Part shown: piece after piece, positions 48,038 to 57,366 of the stretch
Numbering within the stretch: position 1 is the first letter of the stretch
How the letters are laid out: each line of letters begins with the position of its first letter
DNA from: Aminobacter aganoensis
Lineage (GTDB): Bacteria > Pseudomonadota > Alphaproteobacteria > Rhizobiales > Rhizobiaceae
DNA: 64,000 bases
Reading direction: 5' to 3'
Assembly (NCBI RefSeq): GCF_014206975.1
Contig: NZ_JACHOU010000010.1
Location: forward strand, 110,425 to 174,424
Made by a program: the position numbers and the translations under genes
The notes under the pieces: generated by a model
What the model was told of the DNA's origin: nothing
Databases searched by the model: none
What the model saw: only the letters and a program-made list of their open reading frames with translations

Positions 48038-49195
48038 TTAAGCCGAGAACACCTTGTTGCCGTCGATCCAGGTGCCCGACACGTCGAGGGCGTCTGTCAG
48101 TTGCACGGCGTTGGCGGCAAAACCCCTCGCGAGCCGTCCCAGGCGCTTGTCCTGACCGACGGCCTCGGCCGGATAGAGCGAGGCCATGCGGATCGCCTCG
48201 CCGAGGTCGTAGCCGATCTTTTCGTGCATGAAGCGGATGGCCGAGATCATGTCGAGGTCGGCGCCGGCAAGCGTGCCGTCCTCCAGCGTCAGGCGGCCGT
48301 TCTCGCGCTTGATGGTGCGGCCGTTGAGCGTGAACGATTTGAGGTCGGTGCCGATGGTCGCCATCGCGTCGGTGACCAGGAAGATGCGCGCCGGGCCGTT
48401 CTTGGCCCTGAGCGCGATGGCCATCGCTGCCGGGTCGACGTGGACGCCGTCGGCGATCAGCCCGGCCGAGAAGGTGGAAATGTCGACCGCGGCGCCGACG
48501 AGCCCGGGCTCGCGATTGCCGATCTGGCTCATCGCGTTGAACAGGTGCGTCGCCATGGTGGCGCCTGCCTCGGCATATTGCTTGGCCGTACGGTAGCTGG
48601 TGTCGGTGTGGCCGAGGCTGACGACGACGCCGGCAGCGGCCAGCGTCTTGACCTGCTCTGCCGTCACCGATTCCGGCGCCACGGTAGTCAGCAGCACCGG
48701 CATCGTCTTGCGCGCGGCGATCAATGCGGCCTCGTCGTCGCCGTCCATCGGGCGGATCAGCCTGGGATCGTGCGCGCCCTTGCGGCTGAGCGACAGATGC
48801 GGGCCCTCGAGGTGCAGGCCGAGAAAGCCGGGCATCTTGCGCGCCACGGCCTCCGCACCCGCCGCGATGGTGGCCCGGGTGATCTCGCGGGTGTCGGTGA
48901 TCAGCGTCGGCAGCACCGCCGTCGTGCCGAACGGCATCTGCGCCTTGCAGATCGTCGCCAGCGTCTCGGCGTCGGGCTTGTCGTTGAGCATCAGCCCGCC
49001 GCCGCCATTGACCTGCAGGTCGATGAAGCCGGGCACGAGCATGGCGCCGCCTTCCGTCACCGCAATGCCGGCCGGCACGGCATCGCGCCGGACGACGCCC
49101 TCGACCAGCCCGTCGGCGACGACGAGCGCGGCGTCGTCATGCCACGCCTCGCCGTCGAAGATGCGGGCAGCCGCTATCGCAAAGCGATCGCTCAT
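48038..49195 (-). CDS. nagA: N-acetylglucosamine-6-phosphate deacetylase
   Basis: This 385-residue amidohydrolase-fold enzyme converts GlcNAc-6-phosphate to glucosamine-6-phosphate and acetate. Visible motifs are GFIDLQVNGGGG, the metal-binding glutamate in GLHLEGPHLS, histidines in VSLGHTD and MATHLFNAMSQ, and the catalytic aspartate in LVTDAMATIG. Its ATG at 49195 overlaps the deaminase stop (ATGA). It is the last gene of the kinase-gntR-deaminase-nagA arm. Confidence 0.95.
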   Translation of the reverse strand: MSDRFAIAAARIFDGEAWHDDAALVVADGLVEGVVRRDAVPAGIAVTEGGAMLVPGFIDLQVNGGGGLMLNDKPDAETLATICKAQMPFGTTAVLPTLITDTREITRATIAAGAEAVARKMPGFLGLHLEGPHLSLSRKGAHDPRLIRPMDGDDEAALIAARKTMPVLLTTVAPESVTAEQVKTLAAAGVVVSLGHTDTSYRTAKQYAEAGATMATHLFNAMSQIGNREPGLVGAAVDISTFSAGLIADGVHVDPAAMAIALRAKNGPARIFLVTDAMATIGTDLKSFTLNGRTIKRENGRLTLEDGTLAGADLDMISAIRFMHEKIGYDLGEAIRMASLYPAEAVGQDKRLGRLARGFAANAVQLTDALDVSGTWIDGNKVFSA

Positions 49196-50220
49196 ATCGT
49201 TTCGGTCACTTTCCTGAGATTGGGCGGGCTGTCGGGGTCGAGCCCGCGGTGGCGGGCAAAGGCCTCGACGAAGCCGTAGAACGAGGCGATCAACATCAGC
49301 GGGTCGGTCAGAGGGTGGCCGGTGGCGACATGCGGCAGGACCTTGGCCTTCTTCGCCATCGACGAGGTGATGTGGATCGCGGCGCCGCGTCCGGCGAGCC
49401 CGTCGGCGGCTTCCGCGATCGAAGGCTCCGAGGCGTCGCGGGCGGCGAGTGCCAGCACCGGGAAGCCGGGCCGCACCAGCGCCAGCGGGCCGTGCATGAC
49501 TTCAGCCGCGCTGTAGGACTCGGCATGCATGGCGCAGGTTTCCTTGAACTTCAGCGCCGCCTCGTTGGCGATGGCGAAGGAGGGGCCGCGGCCGAGGATG
49601 AACAGCGAGTTGCCGTCGGTCAGGTCTCCGGCAATGTCCATCCAGTCGCAGTCGACCGCCTTGGCGAAATGCTCGGGCAGGGCCTCGAGCGCCGCGAGCA
49701 GCTTGTCGTCGCCGGTCCAGTTGGCGAGCACGGCGAGGCCTGCCACTGCCGAATTGACGAAGGTCTTGGTCGCCGCGACACTCTTCTCGACGCCTGCCTG
49801 GATGTCGATGGCGTGGTCGGATGCGGCTGCCAGCGGCGAGCCGGCGGTGTTGGTCAGCGCGATGGTCAGCGCGCCGCCGGCGCGGGCGCCTTCCGCCATG
49901 GCGACGATGTCGGGGCTCTTGCCCGACTGCGAGATGGCAAGGCAGGCCGAGTCGGCGAGCTTGAGCCTGGCGCCGTAGATCGACGAGATCGACGGGCCGA
50001 TGGACGCGACCGGAAGGCCGGTGTTGAGCTCGATGGCATATTTGAGGAACGACGCCGCATGGTCGGACGAGCCGCGCGCCACCGTGGTGACGAAGCGCGG
50101 TGCCGCGCGCTTGAGATGCGCGCCGGTCTCGGCCAGTTCCGTCGCCGAACCTTCGAGCAGGCGGGCTGTCGCCTCGGGGATTTCGGCGATTTCGCGCCGC
50201 ATGTGCGTTGTCGCGTTCAA
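49192..50220 (-). CDS. SIS-type glucosamine-6-phosphate deaminase (NagB-II-like)
   Basis: This 342-residue protein has two SIS domains like the isomerase half of GlmS but no glutaminase half. Motifs are RGSSDHAASFLKYAIE, ISQSGKSPDIVAMAEGA, HAESYSAAEVMHGPLALV and a C-terminal NLRKVTETI with the catalytic-type lysine region. In nag operons such proteins (NagB-II) deaminate glucosamine-6-phosphate to fructose-6-phosphate. The start is taken as TTG at 50220, overlapping the gntR stop (TTGA) with AAGGAG 8 bases upstream. An in-frame ATG at 50202 is the alternative. Confidence 0.85.
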   Translation of the reverse strand: MNATTHMRREIAEIPEATARLLEGSATELAETGAHLKRAAPRFVTTVARGSSDHAASFLKYAIELNTGLPVASIGPSISSIYGARLKLADSACLAISQSGKSPDIVAMAEGARAGGALTIALTNTAGSPLAAASDHAIDIQAGVEKSVAATKTFVNSAVAGLAVLANWTGDDKLLAALEALPEHFAKAVDCDWMDIAGDLTDGNSLFILGRGPSFAIANEAALKFKETCAMHAESYSAAEVMHGPLALVRPGFPVLALAARDASEPSIAEAADGLAGRGAAIHITSSMAKKAKVLPHVATGHPLTDPLMLIASFYGFVEAFARHRGLDPDSPPNLRKVTETI

Positions 50221-51005
50221 GCGATGTCTCCTTCTTGCCCATCCGGGCCGGGTAGCCTTAGTTCGGCGACGAAATCATAGGCGTCGCCACGATAGATCGA
50301 CTTGGTGAACTCGATCACCTTGCCGCTGGCAAGGTATGAGATGCGCTCGATCTGCAGGCAGGCCGAGCCTTCCGGAACGACCAAGAGCTTGGCCTCGGCG
50401 CCGCCGAGATTGACCGCCGAGATGCGCTGCACAGCGCGCACCGGCCGGTGGCCGGTCTTGCCCAATGCCATATAGAGCGAGGACGTGACTTCGCGAGGGT
50501 CGGGCAGCACCGAAGCCGAGATTGCCGCGCGTTCGATCGCCAGCGGTGTCTCGTCCGCGATGCGCAGGCGGCTCAGCCGCGACACGAGCTCGCTCGCCGA
50601 CAGGCCCAGCACCATCATCTCGTCGGGAGAGGGCGGATAGACACCGCGTTCCAGCCATTGCGAGCGTGCCGCCATGCCGCGTCGGGCCATGTCTTCGGTG
50701 AACGAGGTCAGCCGCGACAGCGACTGCTCGACCCGCTCCATGCGCGGCGCAACGAAGGTGCCTGAGCCATGGCGCTGCACCAGCACGCCGGACTTGACCA
50801 GGTCCTGCACCGCCTTGCGCACGGTGACGCGGGAAATGTCGGCCTGGGCCGCGATGTCGCGTTCCGAGGGCAGGGCGTCTCCAGGGCCGATCAGCCCGCG
50901 CCTGACGGCATCCTCGATGTTCTTCTTGAGCTGCAGGTAGAGCGGCGCGCCGCTCTGGCTGACGTCGCGCAGGGCCGCGAAAATCCGCTCGGCGGCATCA
51001 TCCAT
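50217..51005 (-). CDS. GntR/HutC-family repressor of amino-sugar genes (NagR-like)
   Basis: This 262-residue protein has an N-terminal winged helix (ALPSERDIAAQADISRVTVRKAVQDLV, about 40-66) and a C-terminal UTRA ligand domain, as in NagR/YvoA, which senses GlcNAc-6-P or GlcN-6-P. It is encoded in the middle of the amino-sugar operon, and its ATG at 51005 overlaps the kinase stop by 8 bp. The direct-repeat sites at 51903 and 52037 are its likely operators. Confidence 0.9.
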   Translation of the reverse strand: MDDAAERIFAALRDVSQSGAPLYLQLKKNIEDAVRRGLIGPGDALPSERDIAAQADISRVTVRKAVQDLVKSGVLVQRHGSGTFVAPRMERVEQSLSRLTSFTEDMARRGMAARSQWLERGVYPPSPDEMMVLGLSASELVSRLSRLRIADETPLAIERAAISASVLPDPREVTSSLYMALGKTGHRPVRAVQRISAVNLGGAEAKLLVVPEGSACLQIERISYLASGKVIEFTKSIYRGDAYDFVAELRLPGPDGQEGDIA

Positions 51006-51879
51006 GGCCGCCTCCCGTCTTGCCGAATACCCTGACCGCCATGGCCACCGCGCCGCCGAGGGCGTCCTGCAGCGGCGGATGCATGATCGCCCGGTAGCGC
51101 CGCGACAGCAGCGGCGCATAGAGACCGGCGAGCCCGCCGAGCAGGCACAGCCGCTCGGTCGGCGACAGGTCGAAGACGGCGAGCGTTTCCTCGACGTCGG
51201 CGACGGCGCGCTCGACCAGCTTCTGGCCGGCAGCGTCTCCTTTCGCGGCGTGCTCGAAGACCATCGGCGCAAATGCGCCGTAGTCGGCGGGCTTGGCTGT
51301 CGTGGTGAATTCGACGATCTCGCTGGGGTCGTTGTTGAAGCGCTCGAGAATGATGCCGGTCAGGGGCGAGCCGGCATGGATCTTGTCATGCACCAGCAGG
51401 GTTTCCTGCAGCAGGTCGCGGCCGATGCGCGCGCCGCTGCCGAGGTCGCCGATCTGGAAGCCCCAGCCGCCGAGCGGGCGGAACTGTCCCTTCTGGCGTC
51501 CCAGGTAGACGGTTCCGGTGCCAAGCGCCGCGATGGCGCCGTCATGGTCGCCGAGCGCGCCTTCGAGCGAGATCAGCGAGTCGTTTTCGATGCGGCTGTT
51601 CCGGAACGGCAGCATGGCTTCGAGCCGCTGCTTGTAGTCGCCGACATTGGCGCCGGCGAGGCCAAGCACGGCATCGGCCGTGCCGATCAGATCGGGATCG
51701 CGGCCGGCATCGGCAAATGCCAGGCGGGCGGCGTCGACGATGTTGGCGCAGGCGCCTGCGAGGTCGGTGCGGATATTGGCGGGTCCGCCCCGCCCGCGAC
51801 CCAGAATGTCGCCAGTCGCGGTGGCCAGTGCGGCCCGGCAACCGGTGCCGCCACCATCTATCCCGAGCACAAGATCCAC
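50998..51879 (-). CDS. BadF/BadG-type amino-sugar kinase (NagK/MurK-like)
   Basis: This 293-residue protein has an ASKHA-fold N-terminal phosphate loop VLGIDGGGTGCRAAL. GTGTVYLG and GWGFQIGDLGSGARIG mark the BadF/BadG/BcrA ATPase family used for GlcNAc kinases in proteobacteria. The characterised clostridial member MurK phosphorylates both MurNAc and GlcNAc. The neighbouring murQ makes that dual role attractive here, as inference. The start is a GTG at 51879 with GAGGAG upstream. Longer in-frame ORFs run through the operator region and are not credible. Confidence 0.87.
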   Translation of the reverse strand: MDLVLGIDGGGTGCRAALATATGDILGRGRGGPANIRTDLAGACANIVDAARLAFADAGRDPDLIGTADAVLGLAGANVGDYKQRLEAMLPFRNSRIENDSLISLEGALGDHDGAIAALGTGTVYLGRQKGQFRPLGGWGFQIGDLGSGARIGRDLLQETLLVHDKIHAGSPLTGIILERFNNDPSEIVEFTTTAKPADYGAFAPMVFEHAAKGDAAGQKLVERAVADVEETLAVFDLSPTERLCLLGGLAGLYAPLLSRRYRAIMHPPLQDALGGAVAMAVRVFGKTGGGHG

Positions 51880-51902
51880 GGCGTTTTCTCCTCGGGTTTG
51901 AT

Positions 51903-51922
51903 AATACCAATAAAATACCAAT
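51903..51922 (-). promoter_or_regulatory. Direct-repeat operator before the kinase gene
   Basis: On the minus strand it reads ATTGGTATTTTATTGGTATT, two TGGTATT boxes 11 bp apart, 24 bp upstream of the kinase GTG. It matches the site at 52037 in sequence and spacing. The half-site resembles the TGGT core of GntR/HutC operators, and the linked GntR protein is the likely ligand. Confidence 0.65.
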
Positions 51923-52036
51923 AGCCAAGTGTTAAATTCCGCCTTCCGGCCGGGCCGTCGTTTTCTATTGAATTTTATAGGATTTTCGTTCTGCCTTGCA
52001 TTGCAGCAAAGGAAATTGTTAACGCCGCTGGACAAG

Positions 52037-52054
52037 TGGTATTTTTTTGGTATT
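52037..52054 (+). promoter_or_regulatory. Direct-repeat operator before murQ
   Basis: TGGTATTTTTTTGGTATT contains two TGGTATT boxes 11 bp apart, 22 bp upstream of the murQ ATG. It is the same element as at 51903 on the other strand, so both divergent transcripts carry one copy near their start. Confidence 0.65.
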
Positions 52055-52076
52055 GTCGGTGAAAGGGAGAGACAGA

Positions 52077-52991
52077 ATGGCGCCAACGCGTACCGAAGCG
52101 GTGCATAAAGATGCCCGGGGCATAGATGTCCAGGCACCTGAATCCGTTCTTCGCCTGCTTGCCGCAGCACAGGTCGAGGCCGCCGCTGCCGTACATGCCG
52201 CCATCCCCGCAATTGCCGAAGCCGCCGCCAGGATCGCCGACAGCCTCGCGTCCGGCGGGCGCCTCGTTTATGCCGCTGCCGGCAGTTCAGGCCTGATGGC
52301 GCTGGCCGACGCGCTCGAACTTCCCGGAACCTACGGCATCCCGCGCGACCGCGTCGTCATCCTGCTTGCCGGCGGCACCGACAGCCTGGTCAATCTCGCC
52401 GGTGCGCCGGAAGACGATGCCGGGCAGGCCGTGAGGGAGGTCGCGTCCGCCGGGCTGAATGCCGGCGATTGCCTGATCGCCGTCTCGGCCAGCGGTTCGA
52501 CGCCCTTTGCCATCGGCGCGCTCGAAGAAGCCCGGCGCCGCGGTGCCGCGACCGTTGCGGTCGCCAACAATGCCGGCGCGCCGATGTTCGACATAGCCGA
52601 CATCTCGGTCCTGCTGGCCACGCCGCCGGAAGTCATCGCCGGCTCGACCCGCATGGGCGCGGGCACGGCGCAGAAGATCGCGCTCAACATGATGTCGACG
52701 CTCGTCGCCATCCATCTCGGTCATGTCCATGACGGCTACATGGTCAATCTCCATGCCGACAACATCAAGCTGCACGAGCGCGCCGCGCGCATCGTCTCCG
52801 CGATTGCCGGCTGCGACATGCCAACCGCCAAGACCCTGCTCGAAGAGAGCGGCGGCTCGGTCAAGGTGGCGATCCTTTTGGCCTCGGGCGCGGCAAGCCC
52901 GGAGGCGGCAAACCAACTTCTGGATGGGGCGGACCAGAAACTGAGGTCCGCTCTGTCGAAGCTCGAGGGGAGCAGAGGCTCTCATCAGTAG
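52077..52991 (+). CDS. murQ: N-acetylmuramic acid 6-phosphate etherase
   Basis: This 304-residue SIS-domain lyase cleaves the lactyl ether of MurNAc-6-phosphate to give GlcNAc-6-phosphate and lactate. Family blocks are GGRLVYAAAGSSG with the DALELPGTYG glutamate, ISASGSTPF-like VSASGSTPFAIGAL, and PPEVIAGSTRMGAGTAQKIA, the best signature of MurQ. The ATG at 52077 has GGGAGAGA upstream. It opens the operon that continues with a sugar ABC importer. Confidence 0.9.
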   Translation: MAPTRTEAVHKDARGIDVQAPESVLRLLAAAQVEAAAAVHAAIPAIAEAAARIADSLASGGRLVYAAAGSSGLMALADALELPGTYGIPRDRVVILLAGGTDSLVNLAGAPEDDAGQAVREVASAGLNAGDCLIAVSASGSTPFAIGALEEARRRGAATVAVANNAGAPMFDIADISVLLATPPEVIAGSTRMGAGTAQKIALNMMSTLVAIHLGHVHDGYMVNLHADNIKLHERAARIVSAIAGCDMPTAKTLLEESGGSVKVAILLASGAASPEAANQLLDGADQKLRSALSKLEGSRGSHQ

Positions 52992-53024
52992 AGGCCCGAG
53001 AGAACGTAAACAGGGAGAATGGAA

Positions 53025-54284
53025 ATGAAACACAGGTTGCTTACTGGACTTCTGATGGCGTCCAGCATCCTCGGCTCCGCCGGGATCGCTCTCGCCCAGG
53101 ACACCACGCTGACGATCGAAAGCTGGCGTAACGACGATCTTGCCATCTGGCAGGAGAAGCTCATTCCGGCGTTCGAAGCCAAGAACCCCGGCATCAAGGT
53201 CGTGTTCGCGCCGACGGCTCCAACCGAGTACAACGCGGCCCTCAATGCCAAGCTCGACGCAGGCTCGGCCGGTGACCTGATCACCTGCCGTCCGTTCGAC
53301 GCCTCGCTCGAGCTCTTCAAGAAGGGCCAACTCGCCGACCTGACCAGCCTTGCCGGCATGGAGAATTTCTCCGACGTCGCCAAATCTGCCTGGCAGACCG
53401 ACGACGGCAAGGCCAGCTTCTGCGTGCCGATGGCCTCCGTCATCCACGGCTTCATCTACAACAAGGAAGCCTTCGACAAGCTCGGCATCACGCCGCCGGC
53501 GACCGAAGAAGAGTTCTTCGCCGCCCTCGACAAGATCAAGGCCGACGGCACCTACATCCCGATGGCGATGGGCACCAAGGATCTCTGGGAAGCCGCGACC
53601 ATGGGCTACCAGAACATCGGCCCGAACTACTGGAAGGGCGAGGAAGGCCGCCTGGCGCTCATCAAGGGCGAGCAGAAGCTGACCGACGCCGACTGGGTTG
53701 CGCCGTACACGACGCTCGCCAAGTGGAAGCCTTACCTCGGCGACGGCTTCGAGGCGCAGAGCTACCCCGACAGCCAGAACCTCTTCACGCTTGGCCGCGC
53801 TGCGATCTTCCCGGCCGGCTCGTGGGAGATCTCGGTGTTCAACACCCAGGCGCAGTTCAAGATGGGCGCCTTCCCGCCGCCGGTCCAGAAGGCCGGCGAC
53901 ACCTGCTACATCTCCGACCACAACGACATCGGCATCGGCCTTAATGCCAAGAGCAAGAACGCCGACGCTGCCAAGACCTTCCTGACCTGGGTGGCTTCGC
54001 CCGACTTCGCGACCATCTATGCCAACGCGCTGCCGGGCTTCTTCAGCCTGAATTCGGCTGCCGTGAAGATGGAAGATCCTCTGGCCCAGGAGTTCGTCTC
54101 CTGGCGCGAGAAGTGCAAGCCGACGATCCGCTCGACCTATCAGGTCCTGTCGCGCGGCACGCCGAACCTCGAAAACGAGACCTGGGTCAAGTCGGCCAAC
54201 GTCATCAACGGCACGGAGACCCCGGAAGCCGCTGCTGCCGAGCTGCAGAAGGGCCTCGACAGCTGGTACAAGCCGGCTAAGTAA
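53025..54284 (+). CDS. ABC sugar-binding protein (family 1)
   Basis: This 419-residue extracellular solute-binding protein has a signal peptide MKHRLLTGLLMASSILGSAG and cleavage near ALAQD. The mature protein begins TLTIESWRNDDLAIWQEK, with NPGIKVVFAPTAPTEYNAAL as the next conserved block. The ATG at 53025 has GGGAG at proper spacing, while the ATG 6 bases earlier is too close. Its position after murQ suggests that it captures an N-acetylated amino sugar or a muropeptide-derived disaccharide. Confidence 0.88.
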   Translation: MKHRLLTGLLMASSILGSAGIALAQDTTLTIESWRNDDLAIWQEKLIPAFEAKNPGIKVVFAPTAPTEYNAALNAKLDAGSAGDLITCRPFDASLELFKKGQLADLTSLAGMENFSDVAKSAWQTDDGKASFCVPMASVIHGFIYNKEAFDKLGITPPATEEEFFAALDKIKADGTYIPMAMGTKDLWEAATMGYQNIGPNYWKGEEGRLALIKGEQKLTDADWVAPYTTLAKWKPYLGDGFEAQSYPDSQNLFTLGRAAIFPAGSWEISVFNTQAQFKMGAFPPPVQKAGDTCYISDHNDIGIGLNAKSKNADAAKTFLTWVASPDFATIYANALPGFFSLNSAAVKMEDPLAQEFVSWREKCKPTIRSTYQVLSRGTPNLENETWVKSANVINGTETPEAAAAELQKGLDSWYKPAK

Positions 54285-54309
54285 GATGCGGCGGGCTTGA
54301 TGCTCGCTC

Positions 54310-54339
54310 GGGAGGGCGCCGCTTCGGCGGCGCTCTCCC
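54310..54339 (+). terminator. Intraoperon hairpin after the binding protein gene
   Basis: GGGAGGGCGCCGC and GCGGCGCTCTCCC arms close on a TTCG tetraloop, 25 bases after the stop, in a 216-bp gap before the permease. It should stabilise the binding protein mRNA and lower expression of the membrane components. Confidence 0.7.
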
Positions 54340-54500
54340 ACCCCTCGAACATTCGAACCTCGCGGACTCGAAATCAGGGGTTGAACGTCGGCGTACAAAG
54401 ATGCGCTACTGCTTCCGACAGCCATTGGCGGGAAGCCCGCTGGGGTCCATCCTCGCTATCACCACCAACGGCCCGCCGCGGCCGGACCAGGGAATATGAG

Positions 54501-55442
54501 ATGTCGGAGCAAAGCCTAGAGCATAGCCAGGACAAGAGACCGACGCGTTGGCACATTGCCGTCTTCCTCGCGCCGGCCCTCCTGGTCTATACCGCCGTGA
54601 TGATCCTGCCGCTGTTCGGCACGTTGCAGCTCTCGCTGTTCCGCAGCGTCGACAACGTCCAGGTCTTCACTGGCTTCGACAATTTCCGCACCCTGTTCGG
54701 CGACCCGCGCTGGTCGGCGTCGTTCTGGAACGCGCTCGGCAACAACACCTGGTTCTTCATCATCCACATGCTGGTGCAGAACCCGATCGGCATCCTGCTT
54801 GCCGCGCTGCTGTCGAGCCCGAAGCTGCGTTTCTCCGCCTTCTACCGCACGGCGATCTTCATCCCGACCATCCTGTCCTTCGTCATCGTCGGCTTCGCCT
54901 GGAAGCTGATCCTGAGCCCGCTCTGGGGCGTCGCACCCAACCTGCTCGACCTCGTCGGGCTCAAGAGCCTGTTCGTGCCCTGGCTCGGCAAGGAAGAATA
55001 CGCGCTCACCGCGCTCAGCCTGATCTCGGTGTGGCAATTCGTCGGCATCCCGATGATGCTGATCTATGCCGCCATGCTGTCGATCCCCGACGAGGTCATC
55101 GAGGCCGCCGAATGCGACGGCGTCACCGGCTTCTCGCAGTTCTGGAAGATCAAGCTGCCGCTGATCCTGCCGTCGATCGGCATCATCTCGATCCTGACCT
55201 TTGTCGGCAATTTCAACGCCTTCGACCTGATCTACTCGGCGCAGGGCGCGCTGGCCGGGCCGAACTACGCCACCGACATCCTCGGCACGTTCCTCTACCG
55301 CACCTTCTTCGGCTTCCAGCTGCAGACGGGCGATCCCAACATGGGCGCCACCATCGCCTCGATGATGTTCTTCATCATCCTCACCGGCGTCTGCGTCTAT
55401 CTTTTCCTCATCCAGACGCGGCTGCGCCGCTACCAGTTCTGA
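54501..55442 (+). CDS. Sugar ABC transporter permease (MalF/UgpA type)
   Basis: This 313-residue permease has six membrane segments. The EAA loop that docks with the ATPase reads EVIEAAECDGVTGFSQFWKI, near residue 210. I chose the ATG at 54501 (MSEQSLEHS). The 68-codon upstream extension runs through the intergenic hairpin and is spurious. It pairs with the next permease. Confidence 0.9.
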   Translation: MSEQSLEHSQDKRPTRWHIAVFLAPALLVYTAVMILPLFGTLQLSLFRSVDNVQVFTGFDNFRTLFGDPRWSASFWNALGNNTWFFIIHMLVQNPIGILLAALLSSPKLRFSAFYRTAIFIPTILSFVIVGFAWKLILSPLWGVAPNLLDLVGLKSLFVPWLGKEEYALTALSLISVWQFVGIPMMLIYAAMLSIPDEVIEAAECDGVTGFSQFWKIKLPLILPSIGIISILTFVGNFNAFDLIYSAQGALAGPNYATDILGTFLYRTFFGFQLQTGDPNMGATIASMMFFIILTGVCVYLFLIQTRLRRYQF

Positions 55443-55449
55443 GGGCGTC

Positions 55450-56289
55450 ATGAGCAAGGCTGCCACATCCCTGCCGCGCACCATCGGCGCACACGCGATC
55501 CTGCTGACCTACACCGTCATCGCGCTGTTCCCGGTGATCGTCATCGTCGTCAACTCGTTCAAGTCGCGCGCCGCCATCTTCCGCTCGCCGCTGACGCTGC
55601 CGACGGCCGAGACCTTCGACCTCGTCGGCTACACCACCGTCATGGCCCAGGGCGACTTCATCCAGTATTTCCAGAACAGCCTGACGGTCACCGTCGCCTC
55701 GCTGTTCTTCGTGCTGCTGTTCGGCGCCATGGCGGCATTCGCGCTGTCGGAATACCGCTTCAAGGGCAACACCATCATGGGCCTCTATCTGGCCCTCGGC
55801 ATCATGATCCCGATCCGCCTCGGCACGGTGGCGATCCTGCAGCTGATGGTGGCGTCGGGGCTGGTCAACACGCTGACCGCGCTGATCCTGGTCTACACCG
55901 CGCAAGGCCTGCCGCTGGCCGTCTTCATCCTCTCCGAGTTCATGAAGCAGGTGTCGGACGACCTCAAGAATGCCGGCCGCATCGACGGGCTCTCCGAATA
56001 CCGCATCTTCTTCCGCCTCGTCCTGCCGCTGGTTCGCCCGGCCATGGCGACCGTCGCCGTCTTCACCATGATCCCGATCTGGAACGATTTGTGGTTTCCG
56101 CTGATCCTGGCACCGGGCGAGGCGACGAAGACCGTGACCCTCGGCGCCCAGGTCTTCATCGGCCAGTTCGTCACCAACTGGAACGCCGTGCTGGCAGCGC
56201 TGTCGCTCGCCATCCTGCCGGTGCTGGTCCTCTATCTCTTCTTCTCGCGGCAGCTGATCCGCGGCATCACCTCCGGAGCCGTCAAGTGA
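55450..56289 (+). CDS. Sugar ABC transporter permease (MalG/UgpE type)
   Basis: This 279-residue permease has six membrane segments and an EAA-like loop LKNAGRIDGLSEYRIFFRLVL near residue 175. It follows the first permease by 7 bp, and its stop overlaps the Gfo/Idh start as GTGA. Confidence 0.9.
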   Translation: MSKAATSLPRTIGAHAILLTYTVIALFPVIVIVVNSFKSRAAIFRSPLTLPTAETFDLVGYTTVMAQGDFIQYFQNSLTVTVASLFFVLLFGAMAAFALSEYRFKGNTIMGLYLALGIMIPIRLGTVAILQLMVASGLVNTLTALILVYTAQGLPLAVFILSEFMKQVSDDLKNAGRIDGLSEYRIFFRLVLPLVRPAMATVAVFTMIPIWNDLWFPLILAPGEATKTVTLGAQVFIGQFVTNWNAVLAALSLAILPVLVLYLFFSRQLIRGITSGAVK

Positions 56290-57350
56290 GCACTGAAAAA
56301 CCCCTACGCGTCGTCGTTGCCGGCCTCGGCAACATGGGCCGCAGCCATGCGCTGGCCTATCACAACAACCCGGGTTTCGAGATCGCCACACTGGTCAACC
56401 GTTCCGACGTGCCGCTGCCCGGCGAACTGTCGGGCTACGGCATCCAGCGTTCGTTCGAAGGTGCGATCCGTGAGCTGAAGCCCGACGTCGCCTCGATCAA
56501 CACCTATTCCGACAGCCATGCCGACTATGCGGTGATGGCGCTGGAGGCGGGTTGCCACGTCTTCCTCGAAAAGCCGCTGGCGACCACCGTCGCCGACGCC
56601 GAGCGCGTGGTCGCTGCCGCCAAGGCCAATGGCCGCAAACTGGTGATCGGCTACATCCTGCGCCATCACCCGTCCTGGATGCGGCTGATCGGCGAGGCGC
56701 GTGCGCTTGGCGGCCCCTATGTCTTCCGCATGAACCTCAACCAGCAGTCTTCCGGCCACAAGTGGGACACCCACAAGCAGCTGATGAAGACGACGTCGCC
56801 GATCGTCGACTGCGGCGTGCACTATCTCGACGTCATGTGCCAGATCACCGACGCCGAGCCGGTCGAGGTGCGCGGCATGGGCCTGCGCATGACCGACCAG
56901 ATCGACCCGGCGATGTACAACTACGGTCACCTGCAGGTGTTGTTCGCCGACGGCTCCGTCGGCTGGTACGAGGCCGGCTGGGGCCCGATGATGTCGGAGA
57001 CCGCCTTCTTCGTGAAGGATGTCATCTCGCCCAAGGGCAGCGTCTCGATCGTCGTCAACGAGGCCGCCACCAAGTCGGACGACGTCGATTCCCACACCAA
57101 GACCAGCATGATCCGCGTCCACCGCGCCGACCTCGGCGCCGACGGCAATTTCGTCCATGCCGATGAAGACCTGTCGATGAAGGACGAGCCGGGCCACCAG
57201 GGCCTCTGCGACCGCGAGCAGGCCTTCGTGCTGAAGGCCATCCGCGAGGACATAGACCTCACCCGTCACATGGATGACGCCGTCAAATCGCTGCGCGTGT
57301 GCCTGGCTGCGGACGAAAGCGTCCGCACCGGCCGCCCCGTGAAGCTCTAG
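56286..57350 (+). CDS. Gfo/Idh/MocA-family oxidoreductase (amino-sugar operon)
   Basis: This 354-residue protein has Rossmann start [18 protein letters not shown], catalytic-region [15 protein letters not shown] and [15 protein letters not shown] (family His region). It is coupled to the permease by a GTGA overlap, with GTG at 56286 as start. Within a MurNAc/GlcNAc import operon it may process the imported sugar, for example an anhydro-sugar or a glycoside. No substrate can be read from the sequence. Confidence 0.87.
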   Translation: MSTEKPLRVVVAGLGNMGRSHALAYHNNPGFEIATLVNRSDVPLPGELSGYGIQRSFEGAIRELKPDVASINTYSDSHADYAVMALEAGCHVFLEKPLATTVADAERVVAAAKANGRKLVIGYILRHHPSWMRLIGEARALGGPYVFRMNLNQQSSGHKWDTHKQLMKTTSPIVDCGVHYLDVMCQITDAEPVEVRGMGLRMTDQIDPAMYNYGHLQVLFADGSVGWYEAGWGPMMSETAFFVKDVISPKGSVSIVVNEAATKSDDVDSHTKTSMIRVHRADLGADGNFVHADEDLSMKDEPGHQGLCDREQAFVLKAIREDIDLTRHMDDAVKSLRVCLAADESVRTGRPVKL

Positions 57351-57366
57351 AGACAGGAAACCGCCC

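Noticed and set aside
50998..52212. A kinase ORF extended to 52212
   Set aside because: The extra 111 codons run through the divergent promoter and both operator repeats. The GTG at 51879 has GAGGAG upstream and begins at the family start.
54297..54500. N-terminal extension of the MalF-type permease
   Set aside because: It includes the TTCG hairpin. The ATG at 54501 begins the normal permease N-terminus.
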